Positions 18,488 to 27,173 of a stretch of DNA of 64,000 bases are shown in pieces. Made by a program: the position numbers and the translations under genes. The DNA is from Veillonella sp. T11011-6 (GTDB taxonomy: Bacteria > Bacillota > Negativicutes > Veillonellales > Veillonellaceae). How positions within the stretch are numbered: the stretch's first letter is position 1; each line of letters starts with the position of its first letter. The DNA lies in the NCBI RefSeq assembly GCF_002959755.1, contig NZ_PPCW01000004.1:248001-312000 (forward strand). Reading direction: 5' to 3'. The notes under the pieces were generated by a model, which saw only the letters and a list, made by a program, of their open reading frames with translations, ran no database searches and was not told where the DNA came from.

Positions 18488-18975
18488 AATACCCTCCATA
18501 CGTATAATGAAAGTATCAAAGTATCTATGTACAGAAAACTATGTTGCGGTATACCATTTTATATTTTTTATCATTTCTTTAACTATTCATATGTATGCAA
18601 CCCTAGATTCTGTACACCATATATTGCTATAGAGCATGCCTTGCTATTCAGTCACAACCCATCGGACTCAATCCTTTCTAAATACATGTACTATAAGGCT
18701 TTTATCTACCTTTATTATAAAAATTATTAAATGTAACTTTTTTATGTATATTCGAAAAATGCGATTTTTCTATTACTAAAATACGACAATCCTGTTATAC
18801 TTATACATATAAAAGCAAGAAATAACTTAATTTTATAGGTATATGAATTTTAGGTGGTATGTCACTTTTCTCTTTTCTCAGGTTTAGAGCCGTCCCATTA
18901 GATAGAGAGCAAGTAGAGCTATTTAACGGTGTGCTTACTAGACCTCTTAACACATTTGTGATTGGAGGTTTTACC
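18488..18975. promoter_or_regulatory. Divergent pdu/pocR control region
   Basis: This gap holds the promoters of the leftward pdu operon and the rightward pocR gene. For pocR, TATACT at 18796-18801 is a good -10 box with only a weak -35 (ATTACT at 18773-18778). The palindrome GAAAAAT-gcg-ATTTTTC at 18755-18771 lies directly upstream, well placed for an activator. For pdu, direct GATACTTT repeats lie just upstream of the pduB start and no strong -35/-10 pair is evident, which fits activator-dependent expression. No B12 riboswitch box was found. The pocR frame stays open from 18859 but the translated start is taken at 18976. Confidence 0.5.
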
Positions 18976-19866
18976 ATGATTTGTACGAATGAAGATACTA
19001 AGCTTATTAATGAAATCATGCGCGATTTTACAAACATAACAAAGATTGCGGCTATTTTTGTTAATAATCGTGGAAAAGTGTTATCTCAAGAATATAACTT
19101 TTCTCCTTTTTGCAAGGTTGTAAGACGCAATCCAGCTTACGCCAAACGCTGCAATCAATGCGACTTATATGGTGGACTAGATGCTACAAAAGAACTATCC
19201 TCCTGTCCGTACCGCTGTCATATGGGCCTTATAGATTTCTCCGTGCCCATCATGAAAGATGGCGCCATCTTAGGCTTCATCATGGCAGGACAAACAAAAA
19301 CAGAAGATACAACAATCAAACCTATTTTGCCTACCCAAACCGATTGGCATGATGACACCAAACTTCGTGCACTATATCAGGCATTACCAGTTCTTACAGC
19401 AGAACAAATCTACAGTGCTACAAAGGTTTTACGGATTTTGGTAGAACACTACTTCCCATTTAACGATGCCATAGCAGAAGAGATGCCTTATGAACAATTA
19501 CCAGACTTTGTGGAGTCTGAACGACCTATTAATCGTCCAGAAATTCGAAAGGCTATGTTATATATAGAAAAAAATCTGAGCAAACGAGTGTCGCTCAGAA
19601 GGATTTCGGAACATATTCATTTAAGCGAGTCCTACTTCTCTAAGATTTTTAAAGATGATACGGGGCTTTCAGTAGTGCAATATATAACACTATTGCGCAT
19701 ACAAGAAGCGAAAAAACTATTAGTATATTCCCAACTAACAGTTAATCAGATCAGTAAAACATTGGGCTATAACAGAACTAGTTATTTCTGTAAAATTTTC
19801 AAAATGGCTACCACTGAAACACCACATTCATATCGGAAAAAATATGCAAAACCAATTCATCCATAA
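18976..19866 (+). CDS. pocR: PocR-type AraC-family regulator of the pdu operon
   Basis: A 296-residue protein: an N-terminal PocR sensor domain (residues 1-170) with FSPFCKVVRRNP, RCNQCD and CPYRCHMGLIDFSVP, then a C-terminal AraC-type double helix-turn-helix (about 200-295, with SLRRISEHIHLSESYFSKIFK). PocR in enteric bacteria senses propanediol and activates pdu and cob genes. The ATG at 18976 is preceded by TTGGAGG and matches the start of known PocR proteins. The open frame extends upstream to 18859, but those 39 residues resemble no PocR. Divergent placement from pduB supports its role. Confidence 0.93.
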   Translation: MICTNEDTKLINEIMRDFTNITKIAAIFVNNRGKVLSQEYNFSPFCKVVRRNPAYAKRCNQCDLYGGLDATKELSSCPYRCHMGLIDFSVPIMKDGAILGFIMAGQTKTEDTTIKPILPTQTDWHDDTKLRALYQALPVLTAEQIYSATKVLRILVEHYFPFNDAIAEEMPYEQLPDFVESERPINRPEIRKAMLYIEKNLSKRVSLRRISEHIHLSESYFSKIFKDDTGLSVVQYITLLRIQEAKKLLVYSQLTVNQISKTLGYNRTSYFCKIFKMATTETPHSYRKKYAKPIHP

Positions 19867-19872
19867 TATAAT

Positions 19873-19908
19873 AAAAAAGGCGTAACACCATTGGTATTAC
19901 GCCTTTTT
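19873..19908. terminator. Bidirectional intrinsic terminator between pocR and metQ
   Basis: AAAAAAGGCGTAA and TTACGCCTTTTT form a 12-13 bp stem with an A-tract on one side and a T-tract on the other, so it can stop both pocR and the converging metQ-like gene. Confidence 0.85.
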
Positions 19909-19970
19909 CGTATCTATAGAGTTTGTCATGAGAAGGTATTGTATCAGATACATATATTATTAACGATCAA

Positions 19971-20792
19971 TTAGAACGCTGGGATGATAGCTCCCTTGTA
20001 GTGTTCTTCGATGAACTTCTTAACTTCTGGAGATTGTAATGCTTTAGCTAATTTTTGGATAGCTGGTTTATTTTCATCACCAGGGTTAACAGAAAGAAGA
20101 TTTGCATATGGAGAGTCAGCTTTTTCTACGAATAAGCCATCTTTTGTAGGATTAAGACCAGCTGGCAACGCATAGTTAGCATTGATTACTGCTGCATCTA
20201 AGTCTTGGATAGAACGAGGAATTTGAGCTGCTTCTAACTCAACAATTTGGATGTTTTTAGGATTGCTAGTCACATCGAATGGTGTATTAGTCAAACCAGT
20301 TGGATCTTTCAATGTTACTAGACCAGCACTTTGCAACAAGAGAAGTGCACGAGCACTGTTTGTTGGGTCAGACGGGATAGCTACTTTTGCGCCATTTGGC
20401 AAGTCTTTCAAGTCTTTAATTTTTTGAGAGTAGATAGCCAATGGTTCGATGTGAACTGGTGCAAAGCTTACAAAGTTTGTACCATGATCTTTATTGTAGT
20501 TATTTTGGTAAGGTACGTTTGCAAAGAAGTTTGCATCTACTTCATGGCTAGATAGAGCCATATTTGGTTGGATGTAGTCTGTAAATTCAACGATTTGTAA
20601 GTCTACACCTTCCTTAGCCAAAATAGGTTTAACTTGTTCTAAAATTTCAGCATGAGGTACAGGATTTGCTGCTATCTTTAATACCTCTTTAGAGCCACTA
20701 GAGCTCGCGTTATTTGTGGAAGAACCACAACCACTAATCAATAAGGACGCACCCAGTACGGCCGTCGCTGCTAATGCTAACCATTTTTTCAT
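19971..20792 (-). CDS. metQ: MetQ/NlpA-family substrate-binding lipoprotein
   Basis: A 273-residue lipoprotein with a signal peptide and lipobox LLISGC (modified cysteine at residue 22). The domain starting VLKIAANPVPHAEILEQVKP is typical of MetQ, which binds methionine for an ABC importer. No metN or metI gene is nearby, so this is an orphan binding protein that must work with an importer encoded elsewhere. Methionine as the ligand is by family; other ligands are possible in this group. Confidence 0.85.
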   Translation of the reverse strand: MKKWLALAATAVLGASLLISGCGSSTNNASSSGSKEVLKIAANPVPHAEILEQVKPILAKEGVDLQIVEFTDYIQPNMALSSHEVDANFFANVPYQNNYNKDHGTNFVSFAPVHIEPLAIYSQKIKDLKDLPNGAKVAIPSDPTNSARALLLLQSAGLVTLKDPTGLTNTPFDVTSNPKNIQIVELEAAQIPRSIQDLDAAVINANYALPAGLNPTKDGLFVEKADSPYANLLSVNPGDENKPAIQKLAKALQSPEVKKFIEEHYKGAIIPAF

Positions 20793-20870
20793 GTAATCCT
20801 CCTATCTACGATGAAAACCTCCATCTCGGACGAGGACTCATACGTATACAACATTCGTAGATATTATAAT
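20793..20870 (-). promoter_or_regulatory. metQ promoter and structured leader
   Basis: A TATAAT box on the minus strand covers 20868-20863. An 8-bp inverted repeat (ATCTACGA at 20804-20811, TCGTAGAT at 20855-20862) spans the expected transcript start and the sequence just before the AGGAGG ribosome site. In RNA it could form a stem around a loop containing a CCTC/GAGG pair. It may be an operator or a leader structure. No SAM or T-box motif was recognised. The rest of the gap up to 21040 is AT-rich and shows nothing else. Confidence 0.35.
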
Positions 20871-21040
20871 AAATCTATTTTTCTTATCTTGTATCTACAT
20901 TTGATTATTTAATAATTTCGATGTAGTAAGTATAGCAATTTAATTCCTACTCGTATAATAGATTTTATATATGTAATAATATAACTTTAATCTATAGCAA
21001 GATAAGAGTAATTACATTTAGCTATGCCAAGTACATAAAA

Positions 21041-21109
21041 ACGGTACTAAGATGATTCCCCGTACTACTAGGTAATATACCTAATGGGTACAATCAAACT
21101 TAGTACCGT
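21041..21109 (-). terminator. Long multi-part stem-loop after the DUF389 gene
   Basis: ACGGTACTAAG and CTTAGTACCGT form an 11-bp outer stem. Inside it, GATT/AATC, GTAC/GTAC and TAGGTA/TACCTA continue pairing with small bulges, giving one rod of about 69 bases. On the minus strand the outer arm is followed by TTTTT, so it probably terminates the cobT2-DUF389 transcript. It is more elaborate than the other terminators here. Confidence 0.55.
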
Positions 21110-21160
21110 TATAAATATCGCTCTATATAATAAACAATATACTCAAAATCAAAAATCAAC

Positions 21161-22474
21161 TTATGGAGTTGACGTTGTTTGCTCCACAGAAATAGTTACA
21201 GGTGCTGATAATTTAGCCTCTAACCAAGCTTTTATTCGTTCCAAATCTGCATCAGATACAGCGGATGTAGTATGGATGATCACCATATAGCGACTCGCTT
21301 TAGGCTGTTCTAGATTATCTATTAAAGGCATGCCTTCCACTTTGCTTACAAACGGGAATAACGCCTTTGCTTCAGCTTCTGTCGTTTTCATAGTATTTAT
21401 AGTTTCACTTACTAATTGATAAGTCGGCTGGTATAGATTATTCAAGTTTTTATATGTTTCAAGATTCTCTGAAGATTTATTCAAGTTCGTCTTATCCATA
21501 GTAGATTTTTTCTCATCTACGCTATTAACAAATCGTAATGTATAATTCTGCAAGTACTCATCCTTCTGTAACTTGTTATCCAACTGGGCTCGCTCCTCTG
21601 AAGTCACAGGAGCTCCTATAACTACTATGTCTACTAGCTTATTCGTTTGATCTAATGAATAATCAATCACTTGTCGACGGCCCTCTTGATTAATATCATT
21701 CTTAATAAACTGCTCCATATGGTTTGACTCAGAATACTTGATAGTCATATCATAGCCTGCATAAATACTTGGTATAGCCATAATAAGACCAATCACGAGA
21801 AATATTAGCTGGTTACGACGATTAACCTCTTCTGCTTGTTTATGGAATGGCAAACTATATACACCCTTTAAAACAATAAAAGCTGCAAAGAAGATGAAAA
21901 ATGCATTTATAAAGAATAGATAGCCAGCCCCAATGAAATATTGCCAATTTCCATTAGCCAGTCCATATCCTGCCGTACATAGTGGTGGCATAAGTGCAGT
22001 CGCAATCGCAACACCTGGTATAACATTATCTAAGGTCTTACGCGTTTGCCCAATAATCCCAGCTAACCCACCAAATATAGCAATGAATACATCAAAAATA
22101 TTCGGTTCTGTACGTGCTAATAGTTCAGATGTAGCCGCCTGAACGGGAGAAATATAAAAATATAAAGCAGATGCCAAAACAGCAATCGTAACCTGTAAGG
22201 ACAATCTTAAAATACCGCTTTTTACAACTGTAAAATTAAGCGTAGCAAAGCCAAAACCAGTTGCTAAAATAGGTCCCATCAACGGTGATATAAGCATAGC
22301 ACCAATAACAACTGCCGTACTATTCATATTCAACCCAATAGAGGCGATAAATATGGAGAGAATCAGGGTAACCAACGCAGGTCCCTTAATCTTAGCCCCA
22401 CCTATCAACCTTTTAGAGATAGTTGCATCATCAGCGCGCTCAAAATGTATATCAAAGTATTTATTTATTTTCAT
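21161..22474 (-). CDS. DUF389-family (TIGR00341) membrane protein
   Basis: A 437-residue protein with a membrane region at about residues 30-235 that includes ALVTLILSIFIASIGLNMNS and GAMLISPLMGPILA, the signature of the DUF389 family, then a long soluble C-terminal part. The function of the family is not established. It starts nine bases after the second cobT homologue and is probably co-transcribed with it. Confidence 0.8.
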   Translation of the reverse strand: MKINKYFDIHFERADDATISKRLIGGAKIKGPALVTLILSIFIASIGLNMNSTAVVIGAMLISPLMGPILATGFGFATLNFTVVKSGILRLSLQVTIAVLASALYFYISPVQAATSELLARTEPNIFDVFIAIFGGLAGIIGQTRKTLDNVIPGVAIATALMPPLCTAGYGLANGNWQYFIGAGYLFFINAFFIFFAAFIVLKGVYSLPFHKQAEEVNRRNQLIFLVIGLIMAIPSIYAGYDMTIKYSESNHMEQFIKNDINQEGRRQVIDYSLDQTNKLVDIVVIGAPVTSEERAQLDNKLQKDEYLQNYTLRFVNSVDEKKSTMDKTNLNKSSENLETYKNLNNLYQPTYQLVSETINTMKTTEAEAKALFPFVSKVEGMPLIDNLEQPKASRYMVIIHTTSAVSDADLERIKAWLEAKLSAPVTISVEQTTSTP

Positions 22475-22483
22475 TCTTTCTCC

Positions 22484-23521
22484 TTATAATTTCATCAAAT
22501 CTGCAAAGGTCCCTACATTTACAAACATATGCTGTGTCGTTTTCAACATTTGAACCATTAAGATAGCTCCTGTCCCTTCCCCCATCGACATGTGGGCTTG
22601 AATAGGAACCATGTCTTGTGTAATATCTACCTCTGCTAAAGCTAGCTCTGTGCCTTTTTCGCGGGAATGATGTGACGGCAATGCATAGTCTGTAATGCGC
22701 TCGTTCATATGTACCGCACAAGCTGCCGCTACAGCTGTAATAAAGCCATCAATGACAAAAGGCTTTTTAAACTCAACACAAGACAGCATAGCCCCAAGAA
22801 TAGCAGCAATATCAAAGCCCCCTACATGGGCTACAATTTTACGAACTCTTTCAACTTCACTATCAGAAACAATACTAGCCTTATGCTTATCTAATACAGC
22901 GCGCACAAAATCAATTTTTCGTTTCATCAAATCTGGTTTATTCGGCCAAGAACCAGGTCCTACTGTTTCAGTGGGATCAGCTCCAGTTAAGGCAGACAAC
23001 ACACAGGCAGAAGTCGTCGTATTACCAAGTCCCATTTCACCAAAGGAAAAAAGATTTATCCCTTGCTTTACATAATGTTCAACTCGTTCATAGCCAGCTT
23101 GAAAGGCACTATTAAATTCATCCTCAGTCATAGCAGGGTGGTTTAATATATTCTTTGTCCCCTTTGCGACCTTGCGATCCACTCCGATACCATCATCTGA
23201 GGCAATTCCTACATCCACAACTTCATAAGGAATGTTGTTAAAGTTACAAAACTGTGTAGCCGACGAACGACCCAAGAGCATATTACGCGACTGCTTTTGC
23301 GTTACCTCATAGTTATAACCTACATAGCCTTCCATATTACAACCATTATCAGCAGAAAATATGATATGCTGAGGTCGAATTTCACCACTAATCTCGCCCC
23401 AAGCAGTACAAATCTTTCGGAAATAATCCTCCCACAAGCCTAGGCCACCAGGGATTAGGCATTTTGGTTGAAGAAATCTATTTAATTGTTCCTCAATTGG
23501 TAATACTGACTTATCTTTCAT
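22484..23521 (-). CDS. CobT-family nucleotide loop base phosphoribosyltransferase, second copy
   Basis: A 345-residue CobT homologue, clearly paralogous to the pdu-linked copy: shared runs include HIIFSADNG, GYNYEVTQKQSRNM, INLFSFGEMG and GEGTGAILMVQMLKTTQ. FSFGEMGLGNTTTSA and GEGTGA are intact. Having two distinct CobT homologues fits the two-subunit ArsAB arrangement known in related Negativicutes for phenolic cobamides, where one subunit does not act alone. It could also be an independent enzyme with another base preference. It is first in an operon with the DUF389 gene. Confidence 0.82.
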   Translation of the reverse strand: MKDKSVLPIEEQLNRFLQPKCLIPGGLGLWEDYFRKICTAWGEISGEIRPQHIIFSADNGCNMEGYVGYNYEVTQKQSRNMLLGRSSATQFCNFNNIPYEVVDVGIASDDGIGVDRKVAKGTKNILNHPAMTEDEFNSAFQAGYERVEHYVKQGINLFSFGEMGLGNTTTSACVLSALTGADPTETVGPGSWPNKPDLMKRKIDFVRAVLDKHKASIVSDSEVERVRKIVAHVGGFDIAAILGAMLSCVEFKKPFVIDGFITAVAAACAVHMNERITDYALPSHHSREKGTELALAEVDITQDMVPIQAHMSMGEGTGAILMVQMLKTTQHMFVNVGTFADLMKL

Positions 23522-23629
23522 TCTAATCTCTAGTCTGCACAGAATATGCCAACTAGCCTTCTATTAATTCGATATTATTCTATATAGAAGTATAACACAA
23601 ATTATATAATTAGTAATATAAGGTTTGTA

Positions 23630-24541
23630 CTAGTACTCATATATACGAATTATCCTCTCATCAGGGAATAATCTATGCTTTTTAGCCTTAAACTCTGGAT
23701 TGTTATTAGAATCAAAATATTCAATTGTATTTCTTAACTGCTCATGAGTAAAAGGACTCGTACTTGGATTATATACAAGCTGATTAAATACAGCATACCG
23801 TCCATCATATGCAGCAAATAGTAAATTAGATTTCTTATCTGGATTGTATGAATCCACTAACATTCCAGGCAAGCCATTATTCCATACCGCTGAATAAGTA
23901 GGATTTTGTAAATCATCAAAGATTCCCCACATACGCCAATATACTTGCAATGTGTGATAAAAATTATACTCTTTATCTACAAGCACCTTATTTTCTATAT
24001 CTTTACTATCAGGATGATCTACATCTAAAGGAATAATCTGAATAGAATACCAAATATCTCCTATCTCATACACTATAAAAATATTGTTATCTAACATATA
24101 GAACATCTTCAACTCTGCACCTTTAGGAATGCGGAATGTCATGCCTTTACGAGTAATTGTGTCTGTATATGAATCTATATCCTTTAAACTCTTCTTACAA
24201 GGAACCTTCCTTTCCACAGGATACGATAAAAGAGTAGTCTTTTTCTCATCATGAATGAGCTTATCCGTTGAATGATACAATCTGCCCCGAACTAAACTAA
24301 CTTCTTCAGCATACGTTTTTTCTTCACGTAAATACCCCTTAGCTATGTCCTCTGACTTCATTCTTTCCAAATGTCTTTGTAAATCAGCTTCAATCTTATC
24401 ATTAGTTTGTTCACTACTAACACACTTCTCTTTAGCACTACCAGAAATATCACTTTGAGTAACCGGCTCTTTTGCATGTACTTGTGAAGCCATAAGACTT
24501 AGCATTAACAGTGCAGCAATGTATGAATATATTCTTTTCAC
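23630..24541 (-). CDS. Secreted protein of unknown function
   Basis: A 303-residue protein starting at GTG 24541, with AAGGAG about eight bases upstream. This start gives a clean signal peptide (KRIYSYIAALLMLSLMASQVHA) with cleavage expected after AHA-like residues. The frame extends to a TTG at 24586, which would put a hydrophobic stretch in front and is less likely. The mature part is rich in aromatic and charged residues with no recognised domain. It lies downstream of two other hypotheticals. Confidence 0.65.
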   Translation of the reverse strand: MKRIYSYIAALLMLSLMASQVHAKEPVTQSDISGSAKEKCVSSEQTNDKIEADLQRHLERMKSEDIAKGYLREEKTYAEEVSLVRGRLYHSTDKLIHDEKKTTLLSYPVERKVPCKKSLKDIDSYTDTITRKGMTFRIPKGAELKMFYMLDNNIFIVYEIGDIWYSIQIIPLDVDHPDSKDIENKVLVDKEYNFYHTLQVYWRMWGIFDDLQNPTYSAVWNNGLPGMLVDSYNPDKKSNLLFAAYDGRYAVFNQLVYNPSTSPFTHEQLRNTIEYFDSNNNPEFKAKKHRLFPDERIIRIYEY

Positions 24542-24626
24542 AATACAACTCCTTAGCTTTATAACAACCACTACAATCAACTTCAATCTCTACTAGTATT
24601 GTACCTTTTAATACTTGTAGAATCAT

Positions 24627-24656
24627 CAAAGGGGCTGTAACAAAACAGCCCCTTTG
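24627..24656. terminator. Perfect 12-bp hairpin downstream of the gene fragment
   Basis: CAAAGGGGCTGT and ACAGCCCCTTTG form a 12-bp stem around AACAAA. The T-tract is short on both strands, so termination strength is uncertain. It separates the fragment at 24689-24955 from the secreted protein gene. Confidence 0.55.
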
Positions 24657-24688
24657 TTCCAAATTTTATATACAAACTCTGCCCAACT

Positions 24689-24955
24689 CTAATGATACAT
24701 ATCTATATCTACAGTAATCATTCGCGTTCGTTCCGGATTAAACATAAAGTAAATCACTCTTGGCTGGTCATGATCAAAGTTATGGTAAACAACATATACT
24801 ACATATTTCTCAACTGATACACGAGTACTATAATAAAAATCTTCATTAGGATCATCACCGACACTCTGGCTGCCATCAATTAACCAGGGAAATAATTTCC
24901 AGTTTTGTCGTTGAATAGTGATAATCTCATAATAATTGTTTATGTCCCTAACCAA
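24689..24955 (-). pseudogene. Probable 3' fragment of a gene like its upstream neighbour
   Basis: An 88-residue frame with no ATG start; it begins at TTG 24955 without a ribosome site, and the frame is open further back only to a TAG just past the upstream gene. The layout (Tyr-rich strand, then VYVVYHNF, then a final MFNPERTRMITVD) resembles the C-terminal part of the 24987-25817 protein, which ends LYVFVDDG...LLISNDGTRAVF. It is best read as the tail of a duplicated gene that lost its front. A real short protein translated by coupling is not excluded. Confidence 0.4.
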
Positions 24956-24986
24956 TACATTTTTATCTTTTGGATATGTATTCTAA

Positions 24987-25817
24987 TTACTTAGATTGAT
25001 AAAACACAGCTCGTGTCCCATCATTACTAATTAGCAATTCTACAAAATGAGGTCTTTTAGTATTCCCATCGTCTACAAAGACATATAGTCTATGATTTCG
25101 AGTAGAATTATATGTATCCTTGACTACTGTTTTTGTTTCTTTTCGAGGTGCAAAGCGTAGCCACTCAATAAAAGTCCGTTCTGGCAAATTGAGGGATTCT
25201 TCTTCTATACTCTCTACAATATTATAGCTATTAGGGTGAGATATAAAACGCTTTTTCTCCCCCGTATCTAAATCACGCAATACACCATCCGCATCAATTT
25301 GCGCTGTATAGGCTGCATTTTGCTTTGCTATTGCCTCATATTGTGCAATTACTTTAGGGTCCCCCTCAAGTACAGTATATCTCTCTGGATATGCATTAGC
25401 CCAAGCTAAACTACTACGAAAAGCAGACGCTCTATAAATACCGTCGGGAAGTTTTCCTGGTCGTTTTAACCCCTCTGGTAGTTCTCCACTATTAGGCCAC
25501 CCTTGAGTCCAATCCATGGTACTATACTCGAAGGAATCAAATTGCTCAATGCTTGTTTTTAAGTCGTACCTAAACCAATCGCTTACTAACCAAGAAAAGC
25601 TGAGGGTAAAGGCAATATACAAACACCAAGCCAACTGAGTGTGCCTTTTTTCAGATATGGACTGTTTCTTAAAGCGCCTATATTGTAGAAATATACTCGA
25701 TACTATGGCTATGCCAAAAACAATATATGTAATAGGTGCTATATTAAATAGCACTACCACAATTGTAAACAACACGCATAGCATAACCGTTAATAAGCCA
25801 TAAAATCCTTCGAACAA
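24987..25817 (-). CDS. Membrane protein of unknown function
   Basis: A 276-residue protein with three predicted membrane segments near residues 5-25, 28-45 and 63-82, then a soluble region of about 190 residues with no recognised domain. The start is TTG 25817, six bases after AGGAG; the next Met is at residue 12, inside the first membrane segment. It follows the iron-containing dehydrogenase gene by 24 bases. Confidence 0.6.
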   Translation of the reverse strand: MFEGFYGLLTVMLCVLFTIVVVLFNIAPITYIVFGIAIVSSIFLQYRRFKKQSISEKRHTQLAWCLYIAFTLSFSWLVSDWFRYDLKTSIEQFDSFEYSTMDWTQGWPNSGELPEGLKRPGKLPDGIYRASAFRSSLAWANAYPERYTVLEGDPKVIAQYEAIAKQNAAYTAQIDADGVLRDLDTGEKKRFISHPNSYNIVESIEEESLNLPERTFIEWLRFAPRKETKTVVKDTYNSTRNHRLYVFVDDGNTKRPHFVELLISNDGTRAVFYQSK

Positions 25818-25841
25818 AACTCTCTCCTATAATGACAGCAC

Positions 25842-27014
25842 TTAAAACATCTTTTTATACAACGCTTCAATATCTTCACGGCTTATTTCAGCTACTGTAT
25901 TAGCTATATTGCCTGTAGCTACAACGTATACATTATCTACGAGCCATGGAATGTCTTTTTTCGTAAATCCTAATTCTGTAAGGTTTGTAGTAAGGTCTAG
26001 GTCATGTACGATTAGGCGTAATGCTTCTCCTAGTTCGGAACCATCTCCGTGGTTAAATATCCGAGCTAAGGCACTAAATTTATCAGGGTTTGCACTCCAT
26101 GTATATTCCACTGCAACAGGTTCAATAATAGCAAGGCCTACACCATGGGTAATATCTTTAAGGCCACTGGCTGGATGTTCCATACCATGTGCTAATGTTA
26201 CACCAGCTGTGTTAATAACCATGCCCCCAATTGTGCTAGCTAATGTAACGGACTCCCAAGCTTTTGTAAGCTGAATTTCGTTGAGAACAGCTGATTTGCC
26301 TTCCGCCGTTGCTTTCACATGTTTATATAGTGGTACAAGATATTGTGCTAATAATGTCACTGCATAATGAGCTAACGCATCGGTGAAAGGTTGTGACGTT
26401 TTAGAGGTATAGGCCTCGATGTTGTGGCATAGTGCATCAAAGCCTACAGATGCCAATACATGAGGTGGCATTGTACCCATTACAGCAGGGTCTACAATAG
26501 AAACCTTTGGCACAATAGCATTGCAGCGTAAGGATTTCTTATCACCTGTTTCAGGATTAGTAAGAACACCAAACCCGTTGCCTTCAGAGCCGGTACCACA
26601 AGTCGTTGGAATAACAATAAGAGGCAATGCATTATCACTAACTTTACGGTTGAAAATATAGTCGTTAATATCGCCTTCATTCACCGCCATAAAGGCAATT
26701 CCTTTGGCACAGTCCATGATGGAACCACCGCCGATAGCAATAACCATATCACAGCTTTCAGATTTAGCTAATGCAGCGCCGTCTAAGGCTGTCGTGGTCA
26801 ATGGATTGGCATCTACTTGATCAAACAATACATGACCGATATGAGCTGCATCAAGCTTTGCTACCACCCGGTCATATAAACCAGATTTTTTAGCACTAGT
26901 ACGACCAGTTACAATAAGTGCTTTCTTGCCATACGGTGCAGCAAAATCAGCAACATTATCTACTTTATTCCAACCGAATTGGATGTTTACAGGTAAAAAA
27001 TAAGAGAATTCCAT
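25842..27014 (-). CDS. Iron-containing alcohol dehydrogenase
   Basis: A 390-residue group III alcohol dehydrogenase. GGGSIMDCAKG (NAD(P) binding) and PTTCGTGSEGNGF are present, as are the metal-ligand motifs GFDALCHNIEA, AHGMEHPAS and THGVG. It resembles the butanol dehydrogenase/YqhD-like branch more than PduQ. The substrate cannot be assigned. It is not in the pdu operon but could serve as a second aldehyde reductase. Confidence 0.85.
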   Translation of the reverse strand: MEFSYFLPVNIQFGWNKVDNVADFAAPYGKKALIVTGRTSAKKSGLYDRVVAKLDAAHIGHVLFDQVDANPLTTTALDGAALAKSESCDMVIAIGGGSIMDCAKGIAFMAVNEGDINDYIFNRKVSDNALPLIVIPTTCGTGSEGNGFGVLTNPETGDKKSLRCNAIVPKVSIVDPAVMGTMPPHVLASVGFDALCHNIEAYTSKTSQPFTDALAHYAVTLLAQYLVPLYKHVKATAEGKSAVLNEIQLTKAWESVTLASTIGGMVINTAGVTLAHGMEHPASGLKDITHGVGLAIIEPVAVEYTWSANPDKFSALARIFNHGDGSELGEALRLIVHDLDLTTNLTELGFTKKDIPWLVDNVYVVATGNIANTVAEISREDIEALYKKMF

Positions 27015-27110
27015 GTGATAACCTCTTTTCTTTGAAAACTAGTTCTTAGTGTTATTGTAAAGGATATTTAAAAGCATGTAAAACCTCATAGGGCTTTCAC
27101 CAGAAAACAG

Positions 27111-27157
27111 GTATACTAATAATAAGAGAGGTATTTATATTTATATTTATATTTATA
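27111..27157 (+). promoter_or_regulatory. Promoter and hexanucleotide repeat before the DUF4153 gene
   Basis: TATACT at 27111-27116 is a good -10 box. Just after the expected transcript start the hexamer TATTTA is repeated four times (27133-27157), followed by the GGGAG ribosome site. A tandem repeat here can change length by slippage and alter the leader. Confidence 0.45.
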
Positions 27158-27173
27158 GAGGGAGAGAACATCT

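Noticed and set aside
18488-18858. Possible adenosylcobalamin riboswitch before pdu or pocR
   Set aside because: B12-dependent operons often carry one, so it was sought on both strands. No B12-box or receptor-like structure was seen.
18859-18975. Upstream extension of the pocR frame (39 codons)
   Set aside because: The extra segment has no ribosome site and no similarity to PocR N-termini. The ATG at 18976 has TTGGAGG at good distance and matches known PocR starts.
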